NCBI GenBank assembly: GCA_027579435.1
Contig: JANBPK010001343.1
Coordinates: 1-22,121, forward strand
DNA from: Candolleomyces eurysporus
Taxonomy: Eukaryota; Basidiomycota; Agaricomycetes; Agaricales; Psathyrellaceae
Direction of reading: 5' to 3'
DNA length: 22,121 bases
Of the stretch, positions 11,151 through 21,200 are shown one piece after another (the stretch's first letter is position 1; every line of letters starts with the position of its first letter). The translations under genes were made by a program, and so were the position numbers. The notes beneath the pieces were generated by a model that was not told where the DNA came from, searched no databases, and saw nothing but the letters and a program-made list of their open reading frames with translations.

Positions 11151-12872
11151 TCAAATAACAGATTCCCTTGGAACTCCTCCGAATCGATGCGCCCAGCGAT
11201 TGAACCGATCCAATAATACAAAAGCTCTGCCCTGAGATGCCACAAGCTCGGAGATGTACGCTTTTGTCATTTCCATTGATGCATCCAGCGTTTCAATCAA
11301 GGTCTTCAGGAGGTTCTGCCTCTCAGGGGAAGTGAGGGAGGGTGGCATTTCGGGCCCGAGTTTCAATCGGAGGTCCTCCCATTCTCCAAGAACGGTGGTG
11401 ATGTTGGGTGAGGGTCAATGGTCGTCCCACCAGTTCTCGATGAGATCCATACCTTCCGGCTCATCATAGTCGAGTCCATCGATAAATGCACCAGATACCA
11501 GCGCCCCCAAATCAACTCATCCGACTGCGCATAAATCCCGACCCGGCGCAGGATTTCAGTTAGTGAATCAATCAAGATGCCCTCAGGAGTAAGACAGGCT
11601 TGCAAGCCTTGAATCGTGATTGCAATCTCCTGTCAAGAGGAAAGAGAAAACCCGAGGAAAGCCGCACAAGGGTCAGCGCACATCGGGTGATCACACGGGT
11701 GAAAACGTACAAGTTCCTCAATAAAAAGCTGGGTTAGCCTTGCTGACGAGGGGCTGACCGTTTCTGCGTTGGTGTAAATGAAACGTAGAAACTTGTCATG
11801 ACGAAAAGAAAGGAAAAGGAGCAGGGATTGCCACTCCTTGTTTGTCAACGAGAATAGCGATTCGAGAGTCATGGAGCAAGGTCGGGTTGGGATGCAATTG
11901 ATTGAACCTCGGGTCACGTTCTTCGTATTTGTATATGTAGATGTGGTGTACATGAAAGCCCCGGATAGCAAAATATTTAGTCAAGACAGATTGCAGGGAA
12001 GGCAAGAAACTCAACGCGTCTCCTCCTCTGTCCTTAGAGCTCAAAACATTTCTTTCTCCTTCCCTTTAACTGAAACAGAGCGTGTGGTGGTGGCCAAGGA
12101 TTCTTGTGACGCAATTTTTGCAGACTTGACCTTGTCGGCAATGACCTGGGTTTTGATCGCTTGGAACTGCTGCTTCAATGTCTTTGTAAGTCCAATCGTG
12201 GTCCCGATATGAATGAGCTGTGCCACCAATTGCTTCTCCGACAGATCCAAGTCCTGGATGGCATCAATTGCCAGCAAACGCCCAATCTCTAGTTCCTTTC
12301 GTGAGAGAAACTGAAGGTTGGCATGGTTCATACCTGGGACATCCACCGCCAGCTGCGCATCACGCATTTGCTTGCACCAGGCATCAATAATTGATGACAG
12401 ATCCAGCGTGAATCCATCTTCGGGGGGGGAAGCCTGCCCACCAATTCAACCTGTATCCTTCGAGGATGCCTTCGGTTGGGTCGCTGTTGTCAAGGACAAT
12501 GTCGCGTAGCTTGGGCTTGAGGGTGAGTTGATCGGCCACAAACAAGCGGCCCAATGCTTGAATTCCGCGAGGCACGGAAAGCATATTGGGATGGAGCATC
12601 ATGCCCAGTCCCAAGAGATGCGTGCCAAAGAGCTGATTTGAGATTGCCATGTCAGTTGAGTGTTACGTCCCATGGCCTCACAACCCGATACGCACTAGCT
12701 CATGGGTCAGGTATTCTTGGAATTTTTCACTTTGCTCGGGTGTAAACGATTCTTCAGATATGATATATGCCAAAGAGGCTGCTCGAGCCCAACTCGACGA
12801 GTAATTGATGAGGGATTGAAAGGTGGGATAATCCATTCCATGAAGGACGGGAAGCGTTTTGCGGGACAACAT
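11151..12872 (-). pseudogene. Unrecognised transposon-block gene, convergent to the dioxygenase, with breaks
   Basis: I do not recognise the family. Exon 1 (12872-12696) encodes MLSRKTLPVLHGMDYPTFQS... and splices in phase 0 to an exon starting at 12632 (LFGTHLLGLGMMLHPNML). Later coding pieces are helix-rich (LSRKELEIGRLLAIDAIQDL; TNKEWQSLLLFLSFRHDK; a splice from 11711 to 11629; ILIDSLTEILRRVGIYAQ; RQNLLKTLIETLDASMEM). Breaks: one base too many in a G8 run (12422-12429), an unresolved frame change near 12044, another between about 11870 and 11800, one beside a C5 run (11504-11508), and an in-frame TGA at 11415-11417. Some breaks may be sequencing errors in homopolymers. The coding signal is real, since long helical segments recur in chained frames. 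No catalytic motif is visible. Its tail-to-tail position with the dioxygenase suggests it travels with it. Confidence 0.55.
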
Positions 12873-12941
12873 GGTGATGCAGTGGAAGAAAGGGATTGGC
12901 CTGTCACCTCGGCCGACTTCATTTCAACCCGACTACGTGTC

Positions 12942-12955
12942 AACCCTAACCCTAA
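12942..12955. promoter_or_regulatory. Telobox-like AACCCTAACCCTAA upstream of the orphan gene
   Basis: Two perfect telomere-type units lie 70 bp upstream of the orphan gene's start (12872). In fungi, internal AACCCTAA boxes can be promoter sites for Myb-type telobox-binding proteins. It could equally be a short interstitial telomeric remnant left at a break-repair site. Nothing else nearby indicates a chromosome end. Confidence 0.4.
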
Positions 12956-13055
12956 GCATGAATAATTGATACCACCATTGGACGCCTGCTCATCGGGTTT
13001 GACACCACAACAGTGCATTTCCAATTTTTACACCTGACGCGATGGTGCAGTTTGA

Positions 13056-13403
13056 TCATGAGGTGCGAAATGCAACATGTCTCGCCTTCTGCTCCCCATA
13101 GAACAGGCTCAGGAGCCCCTCTACCAAACCAATGTCAACTTGGGATGGATCACTGAAGATCATTATTTAAACAAGAGTTCACGCTACTTCAATGGAGGAC
13201 AGGCGATCCAGGAGTGAAGGATGGCCTACCCCATCGGGAAATAGAACAAGTGCTCTATCCGGCCGAAGGCCATCGGCTCATCACCCGCTAATCCCCGCGT
13301 CTCCGTTTGTGGAAAGATAATCATCAGGCGCGTGCTTGGCTGCAAAGTACAACCGAGACTGCTTGAACATCTCACCCGTCTCAGCTTTGCTGAACTTCTT
13401 CCT
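13056..13403 (-). pseudogene. Relic of the 3' part of an HMG-type transposon-companion gene
   Basis: Two minus-strand pieces match the intact-length companion gene at 15731-18110. Piece 13403-13315 reads RKKFSKAETGEMFKQ then SRLYFAAKHAPDDYL, parallel to SSKVRPPWGEMFK and FFSADHVPDKYL. Piece 13151-13056 reads DPSQVDIGLVEGLLSLFYGE, parallel to DPSKVDVDLVEELLNLFYSK, and then stops. About 160 bp of unrelated sequence (13152-13314) with stop codons separates the pieces. Nothing of the HMG part or of the long C-terminal tail is present. This is a diverged paralogue fragment in the same orientation as its relative, evidence for a second, older element. Confidence 0.7.
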
Positions 13404-13806
13404 GATGCATACAGGAGCGGCCATTCAGCACTGTGAGGTGGGAGTGTTTCCCGAGCCCCGGAGCCATTGCATCAGGTGTCACCCTACCTCACTCAGTAAT
13501 GTTTCCACTCCTCAGGGGCATCGTTCTTGCCTGGGGCCTCCCCTCACTAGGTTGTCTTCAGAATTATTGGGCAATCACACCCACGTACTTGATCCCTCCT
13601 CCCTGACTTTTTCTATCTGTTTATTATGCTATATGACGTGCTTTGAATACTATATGGCTCCCTTGCAATCTTCAAGGTTCAGGCACCACCACTTGCTGGA
13701 TATAGATATAGAGCAGAAATGCGCACGATGTGATTGAGATAAGCTTGTATTAAGGCTCCCAGGGGTTAAACGCATCTCTACCCTTCACTCCCACCTCAGC
13801 TCACCC
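13404..13806. other. No gene seen between the HMG relic and the kinase-like gene
   Basis: Open frames here lack recognisable motifs and no splice-linked coding chain is visible. The stretch should hold the promoter of the kinase-like gene. A pyrimidine-rich segment (13774-13802) ends just before its first ATG. Confidence 0.4.
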
Positions 13807-15581
13807 ATGCACACAACCTATGACGTCTCCTCCCCCCAGAAGCTCGCCCGTCACTGGAGCCAGGTACTAGTCGTACCAGGTCTAGCTGGCCCAGGGCCAG
13901 CAACCCCATCCAGCCACCGCTCCAAAGCTGCAGAAAATTTGCTTGACAGCACGAGAATTTCCTTGCACACGTGGAATTATCCCGGCCCTCCCCAGTCCTT
14001 CTTGGACCACTCGTGGGACCTCGACTGGGACAACGTGAAAATGGCGTTTGGAAACCTGGGTCTGCAGCAGCCATGCGAGTTGAAGGAGACCCTGGTGATA
14101 GAAAACATTGTCGTGCCTGCATTGAAGTGCCTGAACATTATATTCTTCCAGACGTTCAAAATCATCCTCAAGAAACAGAACATCATCATCATTAGGGATC
14201 AAAAAGGTCGAACAAAAACTGCTCCCGACATCTCGGCCTACATAGGCAACCTGACCAACAATGGGAAGAGAGAATATTTTCAAAGGACTGAACCCCGCCT
14301 GGCATTTATGGAGGGGAAGGGACCCATGGCAGCCGGGTCCTCTGGGCTGAATGAAGGCTTGGACAGCTTCCGGCAGCAGGTGATTGGGGCCTCTGCGACG
14401 TTGAATGAAGACCACGACGAAGTGGCTTTAAATATCCTCAGCCAAGTGAGTGAGTTTCTTGTTTCTCACAAATCATATCATTAAGCTACGACAAAGGTGC
14501 TCGAGGCATGTTACAAGGCTCAGCTAAATGTTGGCTGCCTTATCACACTGCCTTTCCTTTTTCGTCCGGCCTACTTTATGGCAACGGGCCACAACAAAGC
14601 ACATGGGTTCCTAGGCGACAATCAGATACCATGTAGTACAGATGCTTGGAACCCGGAGGTATGGGAAAATTTCTTCTGTGAGTGCATGTGGTTCAGTTTC
14701 TGTGTTTGGGTCAAGGCGTTGGAAGAGGTTCAGGAAGGGATGGAAGAGCACCCAATGTGGAATGAGTGGAAGGATGCGATTGAGGGAACGCTTTGTCCAG
14801 ATGAGTCTCGGACCCTTGGTTCTCAGAAGCCATTGGGAGCTCTCGGGTCAATCCTCAGGCCAATCAAGAAGATACTCCAGTACTCGCTCTCTTGTTCATT
14901 CAACCTTCTTGGACCCCAGCTCGCGTTCAAATTCATCAAGTCATTTGATACCAGTCCAGTCACCGTTTTGTCAATCATTAATTCGTGAGTGGCTTTCACA
15001 TTTCAGTTGTGTATGTGCTCTTAAAATGTCTTACAGAAGCGACTGGACTCACTTCATTCACGCACCTCTCCCTCCCGACTCAATCATGTATCGGGATTCT
15101 GCGACGATCTGCCTCTATCAAAAATGGGGGTTTGTTATCAAGTATGCTTTGGAGGAGAGTGGATTTGAGAGGGAGCTCAAGGCCTTGCAAGGCCTTGCAT
15201 TGATGGAGCATTCCCCTTCTCTCATTGCTCACGGCACAACTGCTGCCAGGCCTTGGGCATCCCCTGTCCCCTTCCTTGTGATGACGTATCATGGAGCCCC
15301 TCTCCAGAATTTCAATAAGTCCATTGTGTGAGTTGATTTTTCTTATTCACTCAGAAATTTTGGCTGACAAACGCAGCAACAACCTCTATAATGGAATTGT
15401 CAAGCCGATGCACGAGCTCGGGTGGCACCACCATTAAATCAAACCCGACAACGTCATGATCGATGCCCACGGCAAGCTCACGATTATTGACTTTAACCTT
15501 GCCATACCCTTTGAAGAGTGCAAGGACCATATTTGTCCGGACAAGGCGTTCTTGAGGAAGTGGGGGATCGACAACTGTTGA
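13807..15581 (+). pseudogene. Nuclease-like plus protein-kinase-like gene, interrupted in the catalytic loop
   Basis: Exons 13807-14445, 14497-14984, 15037-15327 and 15377-15581 are joined by in-phase GT-AG introns of about 50 nt. The N-terminal part has TAPDISAYI, then RLAFMEGKGPM, then a helix with QVLEACYKAQ; this order resembles the D...ExK...Q pattern of PD-(D/E)XK nucleases (inference). The C-terminal part is a kinase: the N-lobe VIKYA lysine, FEREL glutamate, PFLVMTYHGAPL hinge, then GWHHH, a TAA at 15435-15437, then IKPDNVMID and LTIIDFN (in place of DFG). The stop replaces the residue where the catalytic Asp of the HxD motif belongs. The frame ends at 15581 soon after DFN, so most of the C-lobe is missing. 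The start is uncertain (13807 or 14041). Kinase activity is therefore unlikely; a truncated N-terminal product is possible. Fungal FunK1-like or CRN-like proteins pair similar domains. Confidence 0.6.
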
Positions 15582-15730
15582 CCAGCCCGAGTTTTTCTTT
15601 TATTTCACAATGTAATATACTCTGAATGGAAATCTACCTGTGCACCCGTTAGACCAAGACAGAAATGGGGAGTGAAGTAACCGGAGGAATCAATATACAT
15701 TTGAAGGTAATAGGTATGAAGTGGAATCTG

Positions 15731-18110
15731 CTATGAATCTCTTATCCTAGGCTTACGAACTCTCTTTCCCATCTCCAACGCTCCGAGCGATGCTGCGTCT
15801 GCAAGAAGGGCCTTCTCCTCGGCCGATGAGGATGGATTTGCTGCTGCGGCAGAGGAGCCCCCAACTGGTTCCTGCCCTTTCGCCACCTTGGTTGTACCAT
15901 ACTTGGAAGCTTTGCGCTTTGCAGCAGGAACAGTTTGTGGAATGTTGATGGGGCTATCAATGGTCGGAGGAGTAATTGGAGGTGGTGTGGCATCAGCAGC
16001 AGGAAGTGGAGTTGCAGAGGATTGCATGGTCAGAGTTTGTTGTGCCTTACGGCGAGTCTTTTGTTTGGTTGGAGAAAAAATAGGTTGGAGAGGGCTGGAC
16101 TCCACTGCAGCCGGCATGGATTGGATCGGAAGCCTGGGCGGCTTGTCGGGCATAGATTCCATCGGAGTTGCTGGAGCAGAGAGTGAACGAAGGTCGGCAG
16201 TATCACCATCACTGTCCAGAACGACCGCCTTTTTTCGGGCAGGAATACGCGTGGGCTTTGAAACTGGGACCTGCGGCAAGACGTCCTCCCAATCGGCCTC
16301 GTCATCTAGAGCAGGGGTAGCTGGCACCTGGACGATTGGGGCTACCGTGGGGGTAGGGGTATCAAGCTTGACCTTCTCACCCGCTCCATCCAACTCCGCC
16401 TTTTGGTGACTTTTCTGGGCAGCTGTTGGCTGTGTTGGCGATGGCTTCTTGGCCTTTTGTGCCCTTTTCTTAGGCTTAGGCTTTGGGAGGGGGGTGAGCT
16501 CACCATCCTCAGCTGAAGAGGCCTGAATGGCCTCTCGAGGAAGGCGTGGATTGAAGACCCCCTTCAAACCAAGATAGCTATGAAACTCAAAAGCAGTCTT
16601 CCCTTCCTTCTGCTTGCTGTAAAAAAGATTTAACAACTCCTCCACCAAGTCAACATCAACTTTGGATGGATCACGAAAAATGGGGAGATATTTGTCGGGA
16701 ACATGGTCGGCCGAGAAGAAAGATCGGGGTCACTTGAACATCTCACCCCATGGGGGTCTTACTTTGCTAGAATTGCGTCTGGATGCACAGGCTAGTCACC
16801 GAGTCGTCAGCGTAACCTATGCAAAGATTTCAACAGACTCACCGTAGTGGCCCTTGATGAAGGCTCTCAGAGTCTTTGGGAGAGAGATCCACCGTTGATA
16901 CAAATCTGGAATATTCATCGGGTCCTTGAGAAGGGGCTCCCCATACCCGTTCACCTTCAACTCCCATGGAACTTCATATGGGTTGGACGACAGCCCCATA
17001 ACAGATGCATTGTACTTGGCCCAGAGTGGCATGACACCTGTGTTCTTGATTGCCTCACGGTTGTTCTGCTTGAAGCCAACACCACCAAAGTCCTGATTGA
17101 AATCGAGCATTGCTGATTATCTCGAAGTTTAGCTTGAAAGACCGGTGTTTGCAGGGAATGCACTCACAGACTCAAAGTTCACCCGACAGGTTCACCCGAC
17201 CACAAAGAACTGCAACCCGAACACCAAGATGTTTGAACATTGTGTGGCAAAAGCGTTCCACATAAGGGACCAAGTCCTTCTCTGCCAATCTAAGGAAAAT
17301 CGGATGCTTGGATCAGAGCAGGGAACTCGGGGTGCAAGGGGCGACCTACCGAGCTTTCTCCTCCTCTGTTACTCCATGTTCCCGCCACTCTGCAGCTCTC
17401 TTCTTGTACGACAGCTGATCATCTCTTGTAAGAAGATCCCACTCATACTTCAAGGCCTTCTTGTAAAAGTAGAAAAGTGTGGGGGCTTTCCCACCATAGT
17501 CAGGCAATCCGCCCTCACTCTCCTCTTCATCCCCCAAAGCCGTGTCAATTTCATCAAGCTCAAAATCGAGGGATTCACCAGGGGCCTCATAGCCAAGCCT
17601 TTTCTGGAAAAGCTGGCGCTGTCTAGCAGCAATTCGTGTCTTGTTTGACTGCGCAAAGACGGACCGACCCGTATATCTCGGCCCAAACTCTGGGATGTCC
17701 TTCTTCTTCCGACATTTTTGTGAGAACCATTCCCAAACATTCTACCAACAAAAACCCGTGAGTGCGCTGTAGTATCTGGGTAAGTTCATAGGTCTGACCT
17801 TTGCCATCCCAGCTCTCTCTATGTCAGATACCTCTCGCCCAGCCTTTTCCACAAGCATAATAAGGTGATTACTCGCCGAAAGAGCGATCTCCTTTTTCTG
17901 CTCTGCAGTGGCAAATAGGTACTCAACCCGACGAGCCTCCAGATAGGTGAGCTGAATCTGGTGGAAGCGACCATCCATAGTGGACCTTTCTCGGTCAAAG
18001 CTCTCATGATCGTCGAGACCATGATAAGGTTCAAGTTCTGCATCCGAGCTGGCAGACGTCTTGACCAAAGCAATGGGCGATTGAGACTTGGGTGTAAGCT
18101 CCGAGGACAT
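15731..18110 (-). pseudogene. Divergent HMG-box transposon-companion protein, with two in-frame TGA codons
   Basis: Five exons, 18110-17799, 17741-17350, 17289-17168, 17112-16843 and 16791-15731, join with consistent phases to 719 codons. Two TGA codons interrupt the frame, at codon 274 (17172-17174, after VNLSGEL) and codon 386 (16730-16732, after GEMFK). Residues about 186-227 (KAPTLFYFYKKALKYEW, then SYKKRAAEWREHG) resemble a divergent HMG box. The next part (LGVRVAVLCGRVN, MLDFNQDFGG, PLWAKYN, NIPDLYQRWISLPKTLRAFI) belongs to a large Agaricomycete family of unknown function. The last 270 residues are Pro/Ala/Ser-rich, basic, and end with GKRVRKPRIRDS, AT-hook-like. It probably binds DNA in the nucleus. 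Both stops could be single CGA-to-TGA changes. The divergent transposase starts 114 bp away, implying co-expression. If the stops are real, only a fragment including the HMG part would be made. Confidence 0.75.
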
Positions 18111-18173
18111 CCCGAATGAAGGAGGCGGAGGACAGGTGCCCCGATGGAGAAGCTAGGAGTTTTCAGAGTGGTT

Positions 18174-18187
18174 GGGTATAAATACCC
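18174..18187. promoter_or_regulatory. Palindromic, bidirectional TATA box between HMG and KDZ genes
   Basis: GGGTATAAATACCC: the arms GGGTAT and ATACCC are perfect reverse complements around AA. It reads TATAAATA on the plus strand and TATTTATA on the minus strand. It is 37 bp from the KDZ start (18225) and 63 bp from the HMG start (18110), so it can serve both divergent genes. The transposase leader would be only a few bases long. Confidence 0.65.
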
Positions 18188-18224
18188 CACCCATTAGCCG
18201 CCTACTACCTCTCAGACCCTTGCA

Positions 18225-21200
18225 ATGCCTTCGCAGTGGCATACTGTCAGTACTAGCTATCTGGAGGAAGATCCTGTAGCACGAAGATCTCGCGACCGTT
18301 CCCGAGCTTTACGCTTGAGATCCCAATCCACCTCGCCCGTCAAAAGATCCACCCGATCCGTGCCCGCGGTCAAAGTCTACGAGGACATTTACAATTTCCC
18401 CTCGGCCGAGATTGCCCCATCCAGTCCCGCCCCATTTCCCCCGCTCTCTGACAGCGAAATTCCATATTTTGACAGCGCATTTATTCCTTTTGATGACCNT
18501 ACCAGCCAGGGGAAGGCGAGTCGGACGGTGTTCTCTCCCATTGGCCGTGACTCTTACATCTTATGTGCTATTTGTCNAGACTGCATTGGATTACATGGAG
18601 GAATGGGCGCAGACGAAGCAAGCCATCTATCTTCAGGCCATTCTAAAGACTGAAGCCCTCGGTATTCACGCCTGTTACCGCTGTGGAGCAGAAGAAGTCA
18701 CCGTATGGCGTTGTATGGACTGTATGTCAGGCGAAACCCTTTGTCGGGCATGCTGTTGCTCCACCCATCACTTACATCCATTTCACCGAATTGAACGGTG
18801 GAATGGAACCTTTTTCCAACCGGCCTGGCTCTGGCATGTGGGGGCTGCTATATTTCTCGGGCACCGCGGGTCCATCTGTCCAGGGTATCAAACTTCATCC
18901 GATGACCTATTTTCTCGATGCCTGGAGGTCAACAACATGATGAAGGCCGACCCGATGTTCTCGGCCGACCCGAGCTATGGGGCAAAACCATCGCAGCAGG
19001 CACTAGGGAATGGGAAGGTCATGACCATCGTGCATACCAACGGAGTTCACCACCTTCCTGTCTATCCCTGCATGTGCGAAAAGAAGATTGACATTGATAT
19101 TCAATTACTCCATTCTCGGTTGTACCCAGCATCGTCAAAGGATCCCTCCACTGCTTTTACCTTTGAGGCCCTCAAATTCTTCCATCTTATTAAGGTTCAA
19201 ACACACCTGTCGACCGAGAACTACAGCACGCTTCTCCGCCGACTAACCAATTTCATCTCTCCTGATGAAACACCAGTAAGTCTCTCACTTCTGACCCGAG
19301 TCCATCGGCTCACTTCCATCTATTCAGGACCGACAGCGGGAGCTCGGCCGAGTCTGGCAACAGTGGAATCACCTCATAAACTTAAAACGCTATGGCTTTG
19401 GACACACAAACCGTGACCGTAAGCCGGGTAAGGGAGATCTAGCCCTCTTCTGCGCCGCATGCCCTCAGCCCAACAAGAATCTTCCAGACAATTGGAAAGA
19501 TGATCCTGACTCGTGAGTGGTAATCCATTTTCTATTTGCACGTTCCTGAACGGCGATTCTTTGGCAGCTGGAAATACCGGCGATATCTTGTGGCCGATGG
19601 CAGCTTTGTGCTTAACCATTTGCGGTCGCATGGTCTCAACAAAGATAAAACCGTATTTCTGGCAGATGGTGCTGGTTACATGACTCAAAAGGCTCGGTAT
19701 GATGAATATGTGGAAAGAACGAACGAGGGCAATGAGGTATGGTTTTGGTCATTCGGTAGCCACTTGCAATGCTCATCTCGGCCGACCTTCACCTCAGCCA
19801 TCCACGTGTTACGAGCATCGGGCTGTCGCTGACAAGAACAAAGCTAAAAAGGGCTATGATTCCACCGGATTGGTTGCCATTGCCTGTAGTCGACACGGTT
19901 GCTTCGCACCAGGCAGCGTTGTAGATATGCAGAAAGGTGAAAGGTATTAAGCAATGCTGTTAACACTGTTGTCATCGCTCTAAATGTCAGCTATCAGGCA
20001 GCTCAATGTTGACTATGCCCTCACAGAAGCCTGCATAACCACCCACGCTGAGAGCACACGCGGATTATTGTTTGCTTATGACATCAACTGCCAGTACTGT
20101 GTCAATTTTCGCCGTCGGATTGCAGATTCAGGTCTTCAATTNCCCCCCAGATCTTCCAGTGACGTATCTCATTGGCCTATTCCATGTGCATGGCCATAAA
20201 GAAGAGTGTTTGTGGCGTTTTGCACCCTCGTATTTAAGCCCTGGTGCTGGGGTCACTAGCGCAGAGATCATAGAATCCCTCTGGTCCCAGCTGAATGGGG
20301 CAGCAAACATCACCCGAACTATGACTGTCTCACATCGGCAGGAGATGCTGGATGCATGCATAGCGGATATCAACTGGAGGAAGTTGCAGGGGCTCGGTAA
20401 ATATTAAGTCCCCGACTGAAAACCACCGTCTAACCTATGTCTCCAGTTCCGTTTTTGATTCGCCAGCTGAAAAAGGCTGAAGAAGAGCGCGATGAGGCAC
20501 AGGCCTCGTTTGAGGGTGTAGATGAAGCCGTCACCCCTGAGCAACGCGACCGGTGGCGTGAACAGATGACCACAGCGAACTCCCGTCGGGCAGCCGATCC
20601 GACCTCTATGGATGTTTACAACATCAGCGTAAAGAAAGGTCAGTGAGGTTTACCCGATAATCTTGACTTTTGCTCACTCACATGCCAGTGGAACCGAAGA
20701 AAGATGTCCAAGCGAGGCTGATGGCGCAAGAGCAGGCAAACAACGCGCAACTAGGTGTCACCCGATGGGTAGCCCAAGCCATTGAATTGCAGGAACATCA
20801 GTATGTCCTTTAATTGGTTAGGCTATCCTCTTGAATTTCATTTCATTATTCGTACAACTTTAGGATCCAGCTGGCCGATCTCATCAGTTGTCACAAACGT
20901 TCGCCGACGCCAAGTCAGTCTGTTGAGATCCAGAAGAAGCGGGAATTTATCTTGAAGAAGCTCAACTCCATCATGTCGGAGGGGGAGGTTCTCTTTCCTC
21001 AGGCAAAGTTGGAAGAAATGAGCGGTCGAGCTCCAATTCTCCGCGAGATTTGCCTCTGCAACGATACATGCACCTGCGCAGATGAAATTGCGGTGACTTC
21101 AAATCCCCGACCCAAACCATCAGATGTGGAACATTCCCTTTTGCCCCTTCCCTCCTGTCTGGACACTCGCCCGATCGGGTGGAGTCACATTATAGATGTC

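Noticed and set aside
13882..14415. 177-codon minus-strand open frame opposite the nuclease-like region
   Set aside because: It is the antisense shadow of the plus-strand frame, which continues in phase through three introns into kinase motifs.
16792..16842. Acceptor at about 16779 for the last HMG exon
   Set aside because: It gives the wrong phase and an immediate TAA. The acceptor just before 16791 restores the phase and the GEMFK frame.
17172..17200. 13-bp tandem duplication causing a frameshift in the HMG gene (CGGGTGAAC repeated)
   Set aside because: With both copies present the exon phases match and the total length is divisible by three. Removing one copy breaks the phase. Only the TGA remains unexplained.
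18528..18579. Frameshift in the KDZ gene around the N at 18577
   Set aside because: A 52-nt intron (GTGTTC...TCNAG) joins the two frames in phase 0, so no break is needed.
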